Assembly: GCF_040548875.1 (NCBI RefSeq)
Contig: NZ_JBEPSJ010000001.1
Coordinates: 744,001-808,000, forward strand
Direction: 5' to 3'
Origin: Conyzicola nivalis_A
GTDB taxonomy: Bacteria > Actinomycetota > Actinomycetes > Actinomycetales > Microbacteriaceae
DNA: 64,000 nt
In this document: positions 1 to 9,655 of the stretch, piece by piece
How the letters are laid out: each line of letters opens with the position of its first letter
Position numbering within the stretch: the first letter of the stretch is position 1
The notes under the pieces: generated by a model
Told to the model about the DNA's origin: nothing
What the model saw: only the letters and a program-made list of their open reading frames with translations
Database searches by the model: none
Position numbers and translations under genes: made by a program

Positions 1-253
1 GCTCTCGTTCGACTTCGGTGTCGTCGCGTGCAGCGGGCACCCGTGCCAAGCAGCCGTCGATGTAGACGGCGATCCGGCGCCTCGTGAAGACGATGTCGGC
101 CCGGGTGCGGAGCGAGGGTTCGGGACGCAGGTCGACCCGGAATCGGAACCCACGGGCATGCAGCGCGCGGCGGATCAGCAGCTCGGGCCGGGTGTCCCTG
201 CTGCGGTTTCCGAGCATCGACTTTCGCGTCGCCTCGTTAGTCGCCCATGACAT
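1..253 (-). pseudogene. vsr: Vsr-type mismatch endonuclease, frameshifted and cut by window edge
   Basis: Very-short-patch repair endonucleases nick beside T:G mismatches left by 5-methylcytosine deamination. The frame from the ATG at 253 gives the family's N-terminal block (MLGNRSRDTRPELLIRR, residues about 13-29) followed by RADIVFTRRR and VYIDGC, the region carrying the catalytic Asp. Right after DGC the frame breaks. Bases 49-46 read TTGG where the conserved Phe-Trp-His-Gly-Cys motif would need TTCTGG, so two bases appear missing. The shifted frame continues WHGCPLHATTPKSN to the window edge. The gene begins 10 bases after the yccF stop on the same strand. It is either a decaying gene or a base-calling error. 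The rest lies outside the window and no partner cytosine methylase is visible. Confidence 0.75.
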
Positions 254-262
254 GCGACCACG

Positions 263-637
263 CTAGCGCTTGTCGACGATCTGCTTGCCGAGAGGGAAGA
301 GTGCGACAGGCACGAGCTTGAAGTTGGCGATGCCGAAGGGGATTCCGATGATCGTGATGCACAGCGCGATACCACTGAGAATGTGCTCGAGGGCGATCCA
401 CCAGCCGGCGAGGATCACCCAGACGATGTTGCCGAGCATCGACCCGACGCCCGCCGTCGGCCTGTCGACGACCTCCTTGCCGAAGGGCCACAGCGCGTAG
501 ACGCCGATGCGCGCGGCAGCGACCCTCCACGGAATCGTGACGATGAGGACGCACATGATCGCGGCGGCGAGCATGTAGCCGAGAAACAGCCAGAAGCCGG
601 AGAGCACGAGCCAGATCACATTGAGGAGGGTTTTCAT
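263..637 (-). CDS. yccF: YccF domain inner-membrane protein
   Basis: Small membrane protein of 124 residues built from two similar halves. Each half has hydrophobic segments followed by a short Pro-Phe-Gly-Lys type motif (ALWPFGKEVVDR near residue 57, ALFPLGKQIVDKR at the C-terminus), the hallmark of the YccF family. Biochemical function is unknown. I chose the ATG at 637 because the homologous sequence begins there (MKTLLNVIWLV). A longer frame would need a TTG at 664, and a TAGGAT -10 hexamer at 671-666 would put transcription initiation at about 659, downstream of that TTG. The vsr remnant follows after 10 bases, so the two may be co-transcribed. Confidence 0.85.
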   Translation of the reverse strand: MKTLLNVIWLVLSGFWLFLGYMLAAAIMCVLIVTIPWRVAAARIGVYALWPFGKEVVDRPTAGVGSMLGNIVWVILAGWWIALEHILSGIALCITIIGIPFGIANFKLVPVALFPLGKQIVDKR

Positions 638-818
638 GGTGGTGCCATTCTCGCAGCGCCGCAATATCCTACAGAGTGAAATTCGCCCGCGCGCGCCTTG
701 GCGTATCCACAGGAGAGCTATCTACAGTGGGACGGGATGGTCGCGTCGGCGGGTCGCCGCGTCCGGCGCATCCGGATGAAGCCCGTGACGGCCTTCACAC
801 CTAGGGGAAGATTTCTGC

Positions 819-3131
819 ATGTTCGACAACGGAACGCTTGACTACAAGCACGACAGTAGTTGGCGAAGCGTCGCGCGTGCTTTCGGCGGCCTCGCTGTGG
901 CGAGCATCGTCGCCGGGGTACTCGTCGCCACGTCTCTCACCCCCATCGTCGCGGTCACGGCCGTCACCGGACGCGACTCCCTCAACGCCTTCGACTCGCT
1001 CCCGTCGGAGATCGAGCTCGGCGGTACCTCGCAACGCAACCAGATCTTCGCCACCCGCGACGGTGCGCCGGTCAAGATCGCCGATATCTACGACCAGAAC
1101 CGTAAAGACCTGGCGTGGGACCAGGTGTCGCAGTTTCTGAAAGACGCCGCGGTCGCCGGCGAAGACCGACGGTACTACGAACACGGCGGTGTCGACCCGC
1201 AGTCGCTGTTGCGCGCGGGCTTCGGCTTCGTCACCGAGACGGGCTCGACCGGTGGATCGACCATCGCCATGCAGGTCGTCAAGAACATCCGTGTCAACGA
1301 GTCGCAGCAGCTGCCCACAGAAGAGGCCCGGGACGCCGCCTACAAGAAGGCGATCGAGAAGTCACCCGCCCGCAAGGTGCAGGAGATCCGGCTCGCGATC
1401 GCCCTGGAGAAGAAGTACACCAAAGACGAGATCCTGCTCGGCTACCTGAATCTTGCCGGTTTCGGCAAGGCCACCTACGGTGTCGAGGCCGCATCCGAAC
1501 GCTACTACGGCACCTCGGCGGCGGATCTCACTCTCGCGCAGGCCGCCAGCCTCATCGCCATCGTGCAGACCCCCGACTCGCTCAACCTCAGCGACCCCGA
1601 GAACTACCCGAAGAACCTCGCCCGACGCGACCTGATTCTGGGCAACATGCTCGAACTGGGAAAGATCGACCAGGCGCAGTACGACGAGGCGATCGCGACC
1701 CCGATCGAGGCCTACGTCAACCTGACCAGCCCGACCAACGGCTGCCTCCACGCGACGGACGCGAAGTTCTTCTGCGACTACGTGGTGCGCGAGGTTCCGA
1801 ACCTCACCGCGCTCGGTGACGACGCGGCCGAGCGCAACGCCAACTGGATCAAGGGCGGCTACTCGGTCTACACGACCCTCGACCTGAACCAACAGGATGT
1901 CGCTCAGGCGCAGGTCAGCGCTCGCGCGCCTGCCGATGAGACTCGGTTCGCCCTGGGGGCCGCCGCGGTGGCCGTGCAGCCGGGCACCGGCCGCATCCTC
2001 GTGATGGCGCAGAACCGCGGCTTCAACAACACGCCGCAGGCCGCCCCGTCCGAGACCTCGATCAACTACAGCACCGACTATGCCTACGGTGGTTCCACCG
2101 GGTTTCAGACAGGGTCGACCTACAAGATCTTCACTCTGATCAACTGGCTGCAGAACGGCCACACCCTGCGCGAGTCGGTCAACGGCTCGGAGCGAGTGCT
2201 GCCCGCGTCGTCATTCAAGTGCGACGGTGTTCCGGGCGCCGGCCCCGCGTTCGATGTCGGCAACGACACCTCCGGCGAGGGCGGCATGCAGAGCGTGCAG
2301 TCGGCGACGGTGCGCTCGGTCAACGGCGCGTTCGCATCGATGGCACAGAAACTCGACCTGTGCGCCATCCGCAACGTTGCGACGTCGATGGGCGTGCATC
2401 GGGCCGACGGCGCCCCGCTCAACACGCTTCCCGCGTCGATTCTCGGCATCAACGAGATCGCACCGCTCACGATGGCGGGCGCCTTTGCCACGATCGCGGC
2501 CGGCGGCACCTATTGCGCCCCGATCGCGGTCGACTCGATCGTGAACTCCAAGGGTGAAGACCTCGGAGGACAGGCTCCGGCGTGCTCGGCGGCGATCGCC
2601 CCCGACATCGCCGCGGCTACGGCCTTCGCACTCACCGGCGTGTTCCAGGGCGGCGGAACGGCGCTATCGGCCAGCGCCCGCGACGGAGTTCCGATCATGG
2701 GCAAGACGGGTACGACGGATGGCTCGCACCAGAACTGGCTCGTCGGCTCGACGACCAAGGTCGCGATGGCGGTGTGGGTCGGAAACATCCAGGGGGACCC
2801 GGCGAAGCGCACGGAGAAGAATCCGGGCGGCGAACAGAGCCTGCGCCGGGTGACGATCGCCGGCGTCAACGGCGCCAACATCAAGTTCGTGGTGTTCAAG
2901 GCGATGTTGCAGGGCTTCAACGCCAACCCCGCCTACCGGGGCGAGGCGTTCCCCGCTGTCGATCAGGCCTACGTCAACGGCAAATCCAAGGCATCGTCTT
3001 CAGCTCCCACCCCTGTGACGGAGACCCCGCCGGCACCCGCGCCGGCTCCGGGAGCGGGTGCCGGCGGCAACGGTAACGGTAATGGCGGCAATGGAAATGG
3101 CAACGGCGGCAACGGCCGTAACGACGACTAG
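819..3131 (+). CDS. Class A penicillin-binding protein (transglycosylase/transpeptidase)
   Basis: Bifunctional peptidoglycan synthase of 770 residues acting outside the membrane. A short cytoplasmic N-terminus is followed by a membrane anchor (about residues 22-50). The GT51 transglycosylase domain shows EDRRYYEHGG (catalytic Glu near 115) and GGSTIAMQ. The transpeptidase domain has all three motifs: STYK with nucleophile Ser433, SVN at 500-502 and KTGTT at 629-633. It ends in a Pro/Ala then Gly/Asn low-complexity tail (about residues 725-770), probably a flexible extracellular or wall-spanning segment. The ATG at 819 follows an AGGGGAAG ribosome site at normal spacing. A TACAGT hexamer at 722-727 could be its -10 element. 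It is monocistronic, convergent with the SDR gene. Confidence 0.95.
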   Translation: MFDNGTLDYKHDSSWRSVARAFGGLAVASIVAGVLVATSLTPIVAVTAVTGRDSLNAFDSLPSEIELGGTSQRNQIFATRDGAPVKIADIYDQNRKDLAWDQVSQFLKDAAVAGEDRRYYEHGGVDPQSLLRAGFGFVTETGSTGGSTIAMQVVKNIRVNESQQLPTEEARDAAYKKAIEKSPARKVQEIRLAIALEKKYTKDEILLGYLNLAGFGKATYGVEAASERYYGTSAADLTLAQAASLIAIVQTPDSLNLSDPENYPKNLARRDLILGNMLELGKIDQAQYDEAIATPIEAYVNLTSPTNGCLHATDAKFFCDYVVREVPNLTALGDDAAERNANWIKGGYSVYTTLDLNQQDVAQAQVSARAPADETRFALGAAAVAVQPGTGRILVMAQNRGFNNTPQAAPSETSINYSTDYAYGGSTGFQTGSTYKIFTLINWLQNGHTLRESVNGSERVLPASSFKCDGVPGAGPAFDVGNDTSGEGGMQSVQSATVRSVNGAFASMAQKLDLCAIRNVATSMGVHRADGAPLNTLPASILGINEIAPLTMAGAFATIAAGGTYCAPIAVDSIVNSKGEDLGGQAPACSAAIAPDIAAATAFALTGVFQGGGTALSASARDGVPIMGKTGTTDGSHQNWLVGSTTKVAMAVWVGNIQGDPAKRTEKNPGGEQSLRRVTIAGVNGANIKFVVFKAMLQGFNANPAYRGEAFPAVDQAYVNGKSKASSSAPTPVTETPPAPAPAPGAGAGGNGNGNGGNGNGNGGNGRNDD

Positions 3132-3159
3132 GCCAGGTAGCGACTAAGTCGCCGTGGCC
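3131..3159. terminator. Candidate terminator hairpin between convergent genes
   Basis: Interrupted stem between the PBP stop and the SDR stop: GGCCA (3131-3135) pairs with TGGCC (3155-3159), and inside it GCGAC (3140-3144) pairs with GTCGC (3148-3152) around TAA. No strong T-run follows on either strand, so the call is tentative. Confidence 0.35.
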
Positions 3160-3161
3160 AC

Positions 3162-4322
3162 CTAGGCCGCCCGGGCCGCCTTCGCGTGCTTGCGACCCGA
3201 CCGCTTCGCCTTCTTGAGGTTGCGGTTCGCTCGCGTCACCATCTTGGCGGCTTCCGCGGAGCGCTGAGGAGTCGTCGGCCCGCGACCCTTCCGCGTGCGG
3301 TCGCGGCGGCCCTTCGACCCCGTGCCCTTCTTGCGCTTCTTCCCTTTCTTGCCCTTATCGTCGTCGTCGCCCAGCACGGCTGCAGCCACCACTCCCCCGA
3401 CGAGTCCGACGATGAGCCAGCCCAACCGCGGGCGGTCGGAAGTGCCCTTCCACCCGCCCTCGACTTCGGCGTCGACGGTGGGCGAGGGAACATAGAGGTT
3501 GCCACTGGTGTCGACCGAGTGGTACTTGCGCGAGAACTGGTTTCGATCGGTGTGCACGGCCATCTGAGCCTCGACCGCCTTCGGGTGCTTGTGGTGCTGG
3601 TTGACGAGTGCCCTGCCCGCGGTGCTCACGACGATCTCCGGCCGTGGAGAGCGAACCGCGCGGGTGATCGCCTTGGCGACGATCTCCGGGCTGTAGACGG
3701 GGGGCATCGCCACCACCGCCCGCCCGGTGTAGTTGGCGGCGTGCCTGAAGAACGGGGTGTCGATCGTGGGAGGCAGGATCGTCACGACCTTGACGTGCTT
3801 CTGCTTGCCCAGGGCCAGCTCCTGGCGCAGGCTCACGCCGAGTGCGCGAACGGCCGCCTTCGACATGCCGTAGGCCGCCGTGTACGGCTGAGGGACGTCG
3901 CCGAGAATGGATGCCACGTTGATGAGCACCCCGTGCCGCTGGTCGGTCATCACCTCGAGGGCCGACCTGGCGCCGTAGACGTAGCCCATCACGTTGACGT
4001 CGATCACCCTGCGGAAGTCGTCGAGCGGCACGCTGTCGAAGCTCGCGTACACCGACACCGAGGCGCAGTTGACCCACACGTCGATCTTTCCGAAGTTCTC
4101 CACGGCCTCGGCGGCGAGGGCATCGACCGCGTCGGCATTCGTGACGTCGGTCGCGACCGAGATCGCCTCCGCACCGAGCCGCTGACACTCCACCGCCAGT
4201 TGCTGCAACGCGGTCTCGCGGCGGCTGGCGAGCACGAGGCAGGCCCCGCTTCGAGCGAACCGGAGTGCAGTAGCGCGGCCGATGCCGCTCGAGGCTCCCG
4301 TGATTACAACGACGTCGGTCAT
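3162..4322 (-). CDS. SDR oxidoreductase with C-terminal membrane segment and Lys/Arg-rich tail
   Basis: Classical short-chain dehydrogenase fold in the first 250 residues: TGASSGIG cofactor motif (residues 8-15) and catalytic Ser138, Tyr151 and Lys155 (YGMSK). The substrate is unknown. After about residue 255 the protein departs from ordinary SDRs (about 250 residues). A linker leads to one hydrophobic helix (about 300-318), an acidic patch, then roughly 65 residues dominated by Lys, Arg and Gly. If the helix is inserted, the SDR domain and basic tail would lie on opposite membrane faces unless the helix is only peripheral. The start ATG at 4322 is followed directly by the Rossmann strand (MTDVVVITG). 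Neighbours give no pathway hint. Confidence 0.88.
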   Translation of the reverse strand: MTDVVVITGASSGIGRATALRFARSGACLVLASRRETALQQLAVECQRLGAEAISVATDVTNADAVDALAAEAVENFGKIDVWVNCASVSVYASFDSVPLDDFRRVIDVNVMGYVYGARSALEVMTDQRHGVLINVASILGDVPQPYTAAYGMSKAAVRALGVSLRQELALGKQKHVKVVTILPPTIDTPFFRHAANYTGRAVVAMPPVYSPEIVAKAITRAVRSPRPEIVVSTAGRALVNQHHKHPKAVEAQMAVHTDRNQFSRKYHSVDTSGNLYVPSPTVDAEVEGGWKGTSDRPRLGWLIVGLVGGVVAAAVLGDDDDKGKKGKKRKKGTGSKGRRDRTRKGRGPTTPQRSAEAAKMVTRANRNLKKAKRSGRKHAKAARAA

Positions 4323-4493
4323 ATCGACTGCCTTCTGCTAGATGGGCTGGCGGTCCACCCAACTTCTCTCGACCGAAAACGTGACACAAGGGGGTTGCCC
4401 GCCGCCCGCCCGGGGAGTTGGGTGGTGGCTGCAGACCCGCTGGGGCGGCCCCAGCCCTGTCCGAGTTGTTCGATCCTGTCCGATGGAGTGCAG

Positions 4494-7400
4494 ATGAGAA
4501 TCGTCACACGAGTCGTCGTTTCCGCCGTGATGGCGGCGGCACTGCTGGTACCCGCTTCGACGGCGCTGGCCGCGCCGCGATCGGGCCCTCATGGCCCAGG
4601 CTCCGCGCCTGGCGTCTCGGCACCGGGCGCCCCGGGCGCATCCGCCACCTGGACCACCGGGGCGAAACAGGGAATCGGCACGGCCACCAGCCCCGAGTCG
4701 AAGGTGTGGTTCACGCTGTCGCAGGGCACTCTCGCAGAGGTCTACTACCCCAGGGTCGACGTCGCGAACTCCCGCAGCCTCGAGCTCATCGTCACGGACG
4801 GGCGAACGTTCGCCGACCTCGAATCGGCCGACACGACACACGAGGTACAGCTGCTCGACTCGCGCGCCCTCGTCTACCGGCAGGTCAACACCGACAAGGA
4901 CGGCCGATACGAGATCGGCAAGACCTACTTCACCGACCCGGCGCGTTCCACCGTGCTGGTGAACATCACCCTCCGCTCGCTCGACGGCGGGCGGTACTCG
5001 GTATACGCGCAGTACGATCCGTCGCTGGCCAACAGCGGGATGCACGACTCGGCGCGCACCGAACGCGGCGCCCTCGTGGCGGAGGACACGAGCGGCGCCG
5101 ACGACGTCGCCAGCGCCCTCGTCGGCTACGAACGGTTCACTCAGACGTCGAACGGCTTCGCCGGCGTGAACGACGGCTGGACAGACCTGTCGACGGACTA
5201 CAGGCTCGACGAACGCTACGGCTCTGCGCTCGACGGCAACGTCGTGCAGACGGCGAAGCTCACCCTCCACGGCTCGAAGCGGCTCTCCACCACGACGCTC
5301 GCCCTCGGATTCGGTGCCGACGGGCGCGAGGCCACGGACGCGGCCCGCGCCAGCCTCCGCGGCGGCGCGCTCGGTGAGGCGGTCGCCTACGCCAGGGGCT
5401 GGCACCGCTATCTCGACTCGCTCGACCGCGCTCCGCGCGCCGTGCGTGGCGACCGCCAGCTCGCCACCCAGTACTCGGTCGCCGCGATGACCCTCAAGGC
5501 GCACGAGGACAAGACCTACCTGGGAGCGAACATCGCCTCGCTCACCGTGCCGTGGGGCGAGGCTCAGAACGCCGACGAGGCGGGCGTCGGCGGGTACCAC
5601 CTGGTGTGGGCCCGCGACCTCTACCAGGTCGCCACTGCGCAGCTCGCCGCCGGCGACGTCGACGCGGCGAACCGGTCGCTCGACTACCTGTTCGAGGTGC
5701 AGCAGCGGCCCGACGGCTCGTTTCCGCAGAACACCCTCCTCGACGGCACGCCGTACTGGGGCGGACTCCAGCTCGACGAGGTGGCGTTGCCGATCGTGCT
5801 CGCGTGGCAGCTCGACCGCACCGACGCCGACACCTGGACCAATCACGTGAAGAAGGCCGCCGACTTCGTGATCGCCCGTGGGCCGTCGACTCCGCAGGAG
5901 CGGTGGGAGGAGGAGGGCGGCTATTCGCCCAGCACCATCGCCGCCGAGATCGCCGGGCTCATCGCTGCCGCCGACATCGCCAGGGCGAACGGCGACGAGA
6001 ACTCGGCCGCCGTCTACACGGGAGTCGCGGATGACTGGCAGCGGCGAGTCGAATCGTGGACGTTCACCACCACCGGGCCGATCGGCGACGGCGAGTACTA
6101 CGAGCGCATCGACGACAACGGCGACCCGAACGACGGAGCGATCCTGAGCATCAACAACGGCGGAGGCGACTACGACGAACGTGCCATCGTCGACGCCGGG
6201 TTCCTCGAGCTCGTGCGCCTCGGGGTGAAGGCTCCAAACGATGAGGCAGTGGCCGCATCCCTACCGGAGGTCGACTCGACGATCAAGGTGGACACACCCA
6301 GCGGAGAGCTCTGGTACCGCTACAACCACGACGGCTACGGCGAGAAGGCAGACGGCGCCCCCTATGACGGCACCGGCGTCGGTCGCCTCTGGCCGCTGCT
6401 CAGCGGAGAGCGGGGAGAGTACGAGCTCGCGAACGGCCTCGACGCCCGGCCTCGTCTGCGCGCCATGGCGCAGACGGCGAACGAGGGCTATCTGATCCCG
6501 GAACAGGTCTGGGATCAGGTTGACCCCACCGCCTACGGGCTCCGTTTCGGCGAGGGCACGGGATCGGCGACACCGCTTGCCTGGTCGATGGCGCAGTACA
6601 TGCGGCTCGCCCTCGGTATCGACGCGGGCGCACCGGTCGAGACGCCGTCTGTCGTCGCCGAACGCTATGCGGGCGGGGCGCTACCGGCCGGCCCTGCACT
6701 GGACGTGGCGACGCCGGCGCCGGGCGAATCGACCGACCAGGCGTCGATCGAGGTCAGCGGAACGACGGATGCTCCCGCGGTGTACGTGAGCGCGAACGGT
6801 GTGGTGACGAGGGTGGCGGCGACCGGCGGCGCGTTCGCGACCACTGTGCCCCTAGCGCTCGGCAGCAACACCGTCACGGTGGTCGCGGTCGGCGACGACG
6901 GAGGGACCAGCCTGGCGCAACGCGCGGTGACGTCGGTGAACTTCGGCACGGCTGTCGGATCGATCGACGACCCGGCCGGGGACGACTCCGGCCCCGGCGA
7001 ATACGTCTACCCGACCAACTCGGCCTTCGTCGACGGCGCGTTCGACCTCACCGGCTTCGACGTCTACCTGTCCGGCGACACGGCCAACTTCGTCGCCACC
7101 ATCGACGGCGAGATCACGAACCCGTGGGGCGGCAACCAGCTGTCGGTGCAGCGTCTCGACATCTACCTGAGTGAGGAGCAGTCGGGTGACCGCGCAGCGG
7201 CGAGGCTCGGCGCCAACGCGACCCTCGAGCATCCCTACGACGTCGTCATCACCGGGTCGGGATTCACTCCCCCGGCGGTGCGAGACGCGGCAGGAGCGGT
7301 GGTGGCGAACGCGACCATGCTCGTGCTGGCCGACTCGCGGCAGATCGCGCTCTCGGTACCCGTGTCGGCTCTGGGCGGCATCGACGTCGCCGCCGCCGGC

Positions 7401-7694
7401 TATCAGGTGACGCTGGCGTCGCACGCCGACGAGAACGAGGGCCGGGGCGGAATCCGCCCCGTGTACTCGCGGGAGTTCTGGGACGCGGCTCCCGGCGCGG
7501 GCCTGCCGTGGATCCAGGAGTACCGGTTCGGGGGCGGCGCCGGCGAATACACCGACGCGAACCCGGCGCGCGACACCGTCACCGACGACCCGAACCTGCT
7601 CGACATCGTGGTCGGGGCGGCAACCGATCAGGCCACCGTGCTCGACTGGCGTGACGGCGCACCGGTGGTACTGCCCTACGTGCCTCTGGGCTGA
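4494..7694 (+). CDS. Secreted glucodextranase / glucan 1,4-alpha-glucosidase (GH15)
   Basis: Secreted exo-acting alpha-glucan hydrolase of 1066 residues. A Sec signal peptide (cleavage after about residue 26, ...STALA) precedes an N-terminal beta-sandwich domain of the glucodextranase type, an (alpha/alpha)6 GH15 catalytic domain and C-terminal domains resembling the glucodextranase B and C modules. The likely general acid is Glu472 (RWEEEGG) and the general base Glu670 (PEQVWD). Their separation of 198 residues equals that recalled for Arthrobacter glucodextranase (Glu430/Glu628). That favours release of glucose from dextran-type alpha-1,6 chains, but activity on starch cannot be excluded. 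I chose the ATG at 4494 because a GGAG site lies 7 bases upstream and the signal peptide begins there. The frame stays open much further upstream only as a shadow of the opposite-strand SDR. The secreted enzyme may supply glucose from plant or microbial glucans. Confidence 0.9.
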   Translation: MRIVTRVVVSAVMAAALLVPASTALAAPRSGPHGPGSAPGVSAPGAPGASATWTTGAKQGIGTATSPESKVWFTLSQGTLAEVYYPRVDVANSRSLELIVTDGRTFADLESADTTHEVQLLDSRALVYRQVNTDKDGRYEIGKTYFTDPARSTVLVNITLRSLDGGRYSVYAQYDPSLANSGMHDSARTERGALVAEDTSGADDVASALVGYERFTQTSNGFAGVNDGWTDLSTDYRLDERYGSALDGNVVQTAKLTLHGSKRLSTTTLALGFGADGREATDAARASLRGGALGEAVAYARGWHRYLDSLDRAPRAVRGDRQLATQYSVAAMTLKAHEDKTYLGANIASLTVPWGEAQNADEAGVGGYHLVWARDLYQVATAQLAAGDVDAANRSLDYLFEVQQRPDGSFPQNTLLDGTPYWGGLQLDEVALPIVLAWQLDRTDADTWTNHVKKAADFVIARGPSTPQERWEEEGGYSPSTIAAEIAGLIAAADIARANGDENSAAVYTGVADDWQRRVESWTFTTTGPIGDGEYYERIDDNGDPNDGAILSINNGGGDYDERAIVDAGFLELVRLGVKAPNDEAVAASLPEVDSTIKVDTPSGELWYRYNHDGYGEKADGAPYDGTGVGRLWPLLSGERGEYELANGLDARPRLRAMAQTANEGYLIPEQVWDQVDPTAYGLRFGEGTGSATPLAWSMAQYMRLALGIDAGAPVETPSVVAERYAGGALPAGPALDVATPAPGESTDQASIEVSGTTDAPAVYVSANGVVTRVAATGGAFATTVPLALGSNTVTVVAVGDDGGTSLAQRAVTSVNFGTAVGSIDDPAGDDSGPGEYVYPTNSAFVDGAFDLTGFDVYLSGDTANFVATIDGEITNPWGGNQLSVQRLDIYLSEEQSGDRAAARLGANATLEHPYDVVITGSGFTPPAVRDAAGAVVANATMLVLADSRQIALSVPVSALGGIDVAAAGYQVTLASHADENEGRGGIRPVYSREFWDAAPGAGLPWIQEYRFGGGAGEYTDANPARDTVTDDPNLLDIVVGAATDQATVLDWRDGAPVVLPYVPLG

Positions 7695-7750
7695 GTTACC
7701 GACCTCGGCTGAGGCGGACGCCGCCGGGGTCAGACGGATGCCGCTCGCTG

Positions 7751-9610
7751 TCAGCGACCGCCGCCACCTCCGCCGCCTCCGCCACCGCCGGAGAAGCCTC
7801 CGCCGCCCGTTCCGCCGAAGCTACTGCTGAATCCGCTGCCCCCGCCGCTGCCGGTCTCCCACGACGACGGCGGGGTGTACGACATGGCGTTCGACGAACC
7901 ACGCAGCGCCGAGGTCAGCGCTATGGCCGTGAAGCCGTTCTGGCCGACGAACCAGTCCGGGTCTTCGTCGGTCTGGGCGGCGCGCAGTTCGAGCTCTTTG
8001 CTCCACTCGTCTTCCACACCCCAGATCACCGCGAAGGGCAGCAGCTTCTCGTAGAGCTTGACGACCTGCTTGGTGTCGCCGACGTCGATCCGCTCGGCGC
8101 CGTCGGGACTCTGCAGCATGCGGAACCGCTCCTGCTCGGCGAGCGTCAGGTACACGCGCATCCCGATCAGGTAGTCGCGCATCTCGGCGCCGTGCTGGCT
8201 GAGGTGGTTGCCGAACTGCACGAGAGCGATCGAGATGATGAGCGTGACGAGCGTCACCACGATGGAGATCAAGGGCCAGGGAGCGAGCGAGAAGGCTGCG
8301 ATCGTCGCCACCTGGTTCACGACCGCGCTGATCAGCGCGAGAAACCCTAGTACGGCCCAGCGGATGCCGCGGGTCTTCGGCACGACGCGCCATCCGCTCG
8401 CCGTGATCGACGCCAGAGCCGCGTCGGACACGGCCTTGGTCGCGGTGCCGAGGTCGACGTCGTCGTCGGAGAGCTCGCGCAGCTTTCCCGGCTCGGGATC
8501 GGCGCCGAACAGCGCCGTCAGGATCTGCAGGTCGAGCGAATCGGCGCCGTCCGTGCCGAGGAACTGCAGTGTGTAGTCGCCGCCGCCCTCGACGATCGGG
8601 TAGCCGATGATGCGCAGGTTCCCCCGCACGGCGAGGCTCACGAGCTCGGCGGGGATGGCGGTGGCGCCGCGACCGACCAGGTGGGCCGCGACCATGACGT
8701 TGAGCCCCTTCGGCACCGAGTACTCGGGGATGATGGTGCCACGGCCCGGAGCCCCTCGGCCGCGGCGCGCCCGTGCGACGATCGCGCCGGCGAGGGCGGT
8801 CAGCCCGGCGATGATCGCGATGACCGTGATCACGTTCGACCACAGCGGTGCAGGGGTGTCGACCGAGGGCACGCGTGGGATCGGCTGCGTCTTCTCGCCC
8901 TGCACGAAGGTGCCCTCGACGAAGCCGACGACGACGGTGAGCGTCTCGCCGGCTGCGAGGCTGTCGTGCGACGCCTCGAACGTGGTGCCGCCCGCGGGGT
9001 CGGGCGTCGTCGTCAGCGCGCACTCGGTGGTCGCGCCCGACGGCCCCCAGTAGCAGGCCGTCTCGCCGGTGAGTGTGGCGCTCACCGCCGGGTCCACGCT
9101 GATGGTCGTCGACACCCGGTCGAAGGCCTGACCGAACCCGGTGCCGTTGACATCCCAGTAGAACTCGTCGTCGCCCGCGTCGGGGAAGGTGCCGACGACG
9201 TTCTGCATCGAGTAGGTGATGACGTAGGTATTCGAGCCGTAGACGAACTCGTCGGTGCCGAGCGCGAGTTCGAGGAATTCGTCGGTGAGGTTCTCCTCGT
9301 AGTAGACGTCTTCGCCGTTCTCGTCGACGACGGATGCGACGACCGGATTCAGATCGACGCGCTGGTTCCAGCGCGGCAGCGCCCGGATGATGCCGCGGTT
9401 CTGGTCGTAGTCGGGAAACTCGGCGACGAGCGTCTCGACCACGGTGAGCTGCGAGGTGCCGTCGGCGGCCTGGGCGAGGGTGTAGTCGGCGTCGAAGAGG
9501 CTGTAGCGGAAATCCGACGTGTCGTAGTCGGCGAGGGCCGGTGCCGCTGTTCCGGCGACGATCGCGGTCACGCCCAGAAGGGTGAGGAGGACTCTGAGAC
9601 GGGAGCGCAT
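7751..9610 (-). CDS. DUF2207 predicted membrane protein with glycine-rich tail
   Basis: A 619-residue protein with an N-terminal signal peptide (ending near ...APALA), an extracellular domain of the DUF2207 type (DFRYSLFDADYTL and DQNRGIIRALP blocks), a first membrane helix near residue 255, a cytoplasmic segment, two adjacent helices near 410-460, and a C-terminal tail that is almost pure Gly/Ser. The Gly-rich tail is typical of this family. Function is unknown. The ATG at 9610 lies 7 bases after a TAGGCT hexamer (9623-9618), consistent with a leaderless or nearly leaderless message. Its 3' end converges with the glucodextranase gene 56 bases away. Confidence 0.85.
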   Translation of the reverse strand: MRSRLRVLLTLLGVTAIVAGTAAPALADYDTSDFRYSLFDADYTLAQAADGTSQLTVVETLVAEFPDYDQNRGIIRALPRWNQRVDLNPVVASVVDENGEDVYYEENLTDEFLELALGTDEFVYGSNTYVITYSMQNVVGTFPDAGDDEFYWDVNGTGFGQAFDRVSTTISVDPAVSATLTGETACYWGPSGATTECALTTTPDPAGGTTFEASHDSLAAGETLTVVVGFVEGTFVQGEKTQPIPRVPSVDTPAPLWSNVITVIAIIAGLTALAGAIVARARRGRGAPGRGTIIPEYSVPKGLNVMVAAHLVGRGATAIPAELVSLAVRGNLRIIGYPIVEGGGDYTLQFLGTDGADSLDLQILTALFGADPEPGKLRELSDDDVDLGTATKAVSDAALASITASGWRVVPKTRGIRWAVLGFLALISAVVNQVATIAAFSLAPWPLISIVVTLVTLIISIALVQFGNHLSQHGAEMRDYLIGMRVYLTLAEQERFRMLQSPDGAERIDVGDTKQVVKLYEKLLPFAVIWGVEDEWSKELELRAAQTDEDPDWFVGQNGFTAIALTSALRGSSNAMSYTPPSSWETGSGGGSGFSSSFGGTGGGGFSGGGGGGGGGGGR

Positions 9611-9655
9611 GGTCTCGAGCCTAGTTGAGCCGGGCGTGCGTGCTCCCGCGCGATG

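Noticed and set aside
3186..4493. In-frame upstream extension of the glucodextranase frame by 436 codons
   Set aside because: It runs antisense through the SDR gene, its translation looks like GC-bias shadow sequence, and the signal peptide and ribosome site begin at 4494.
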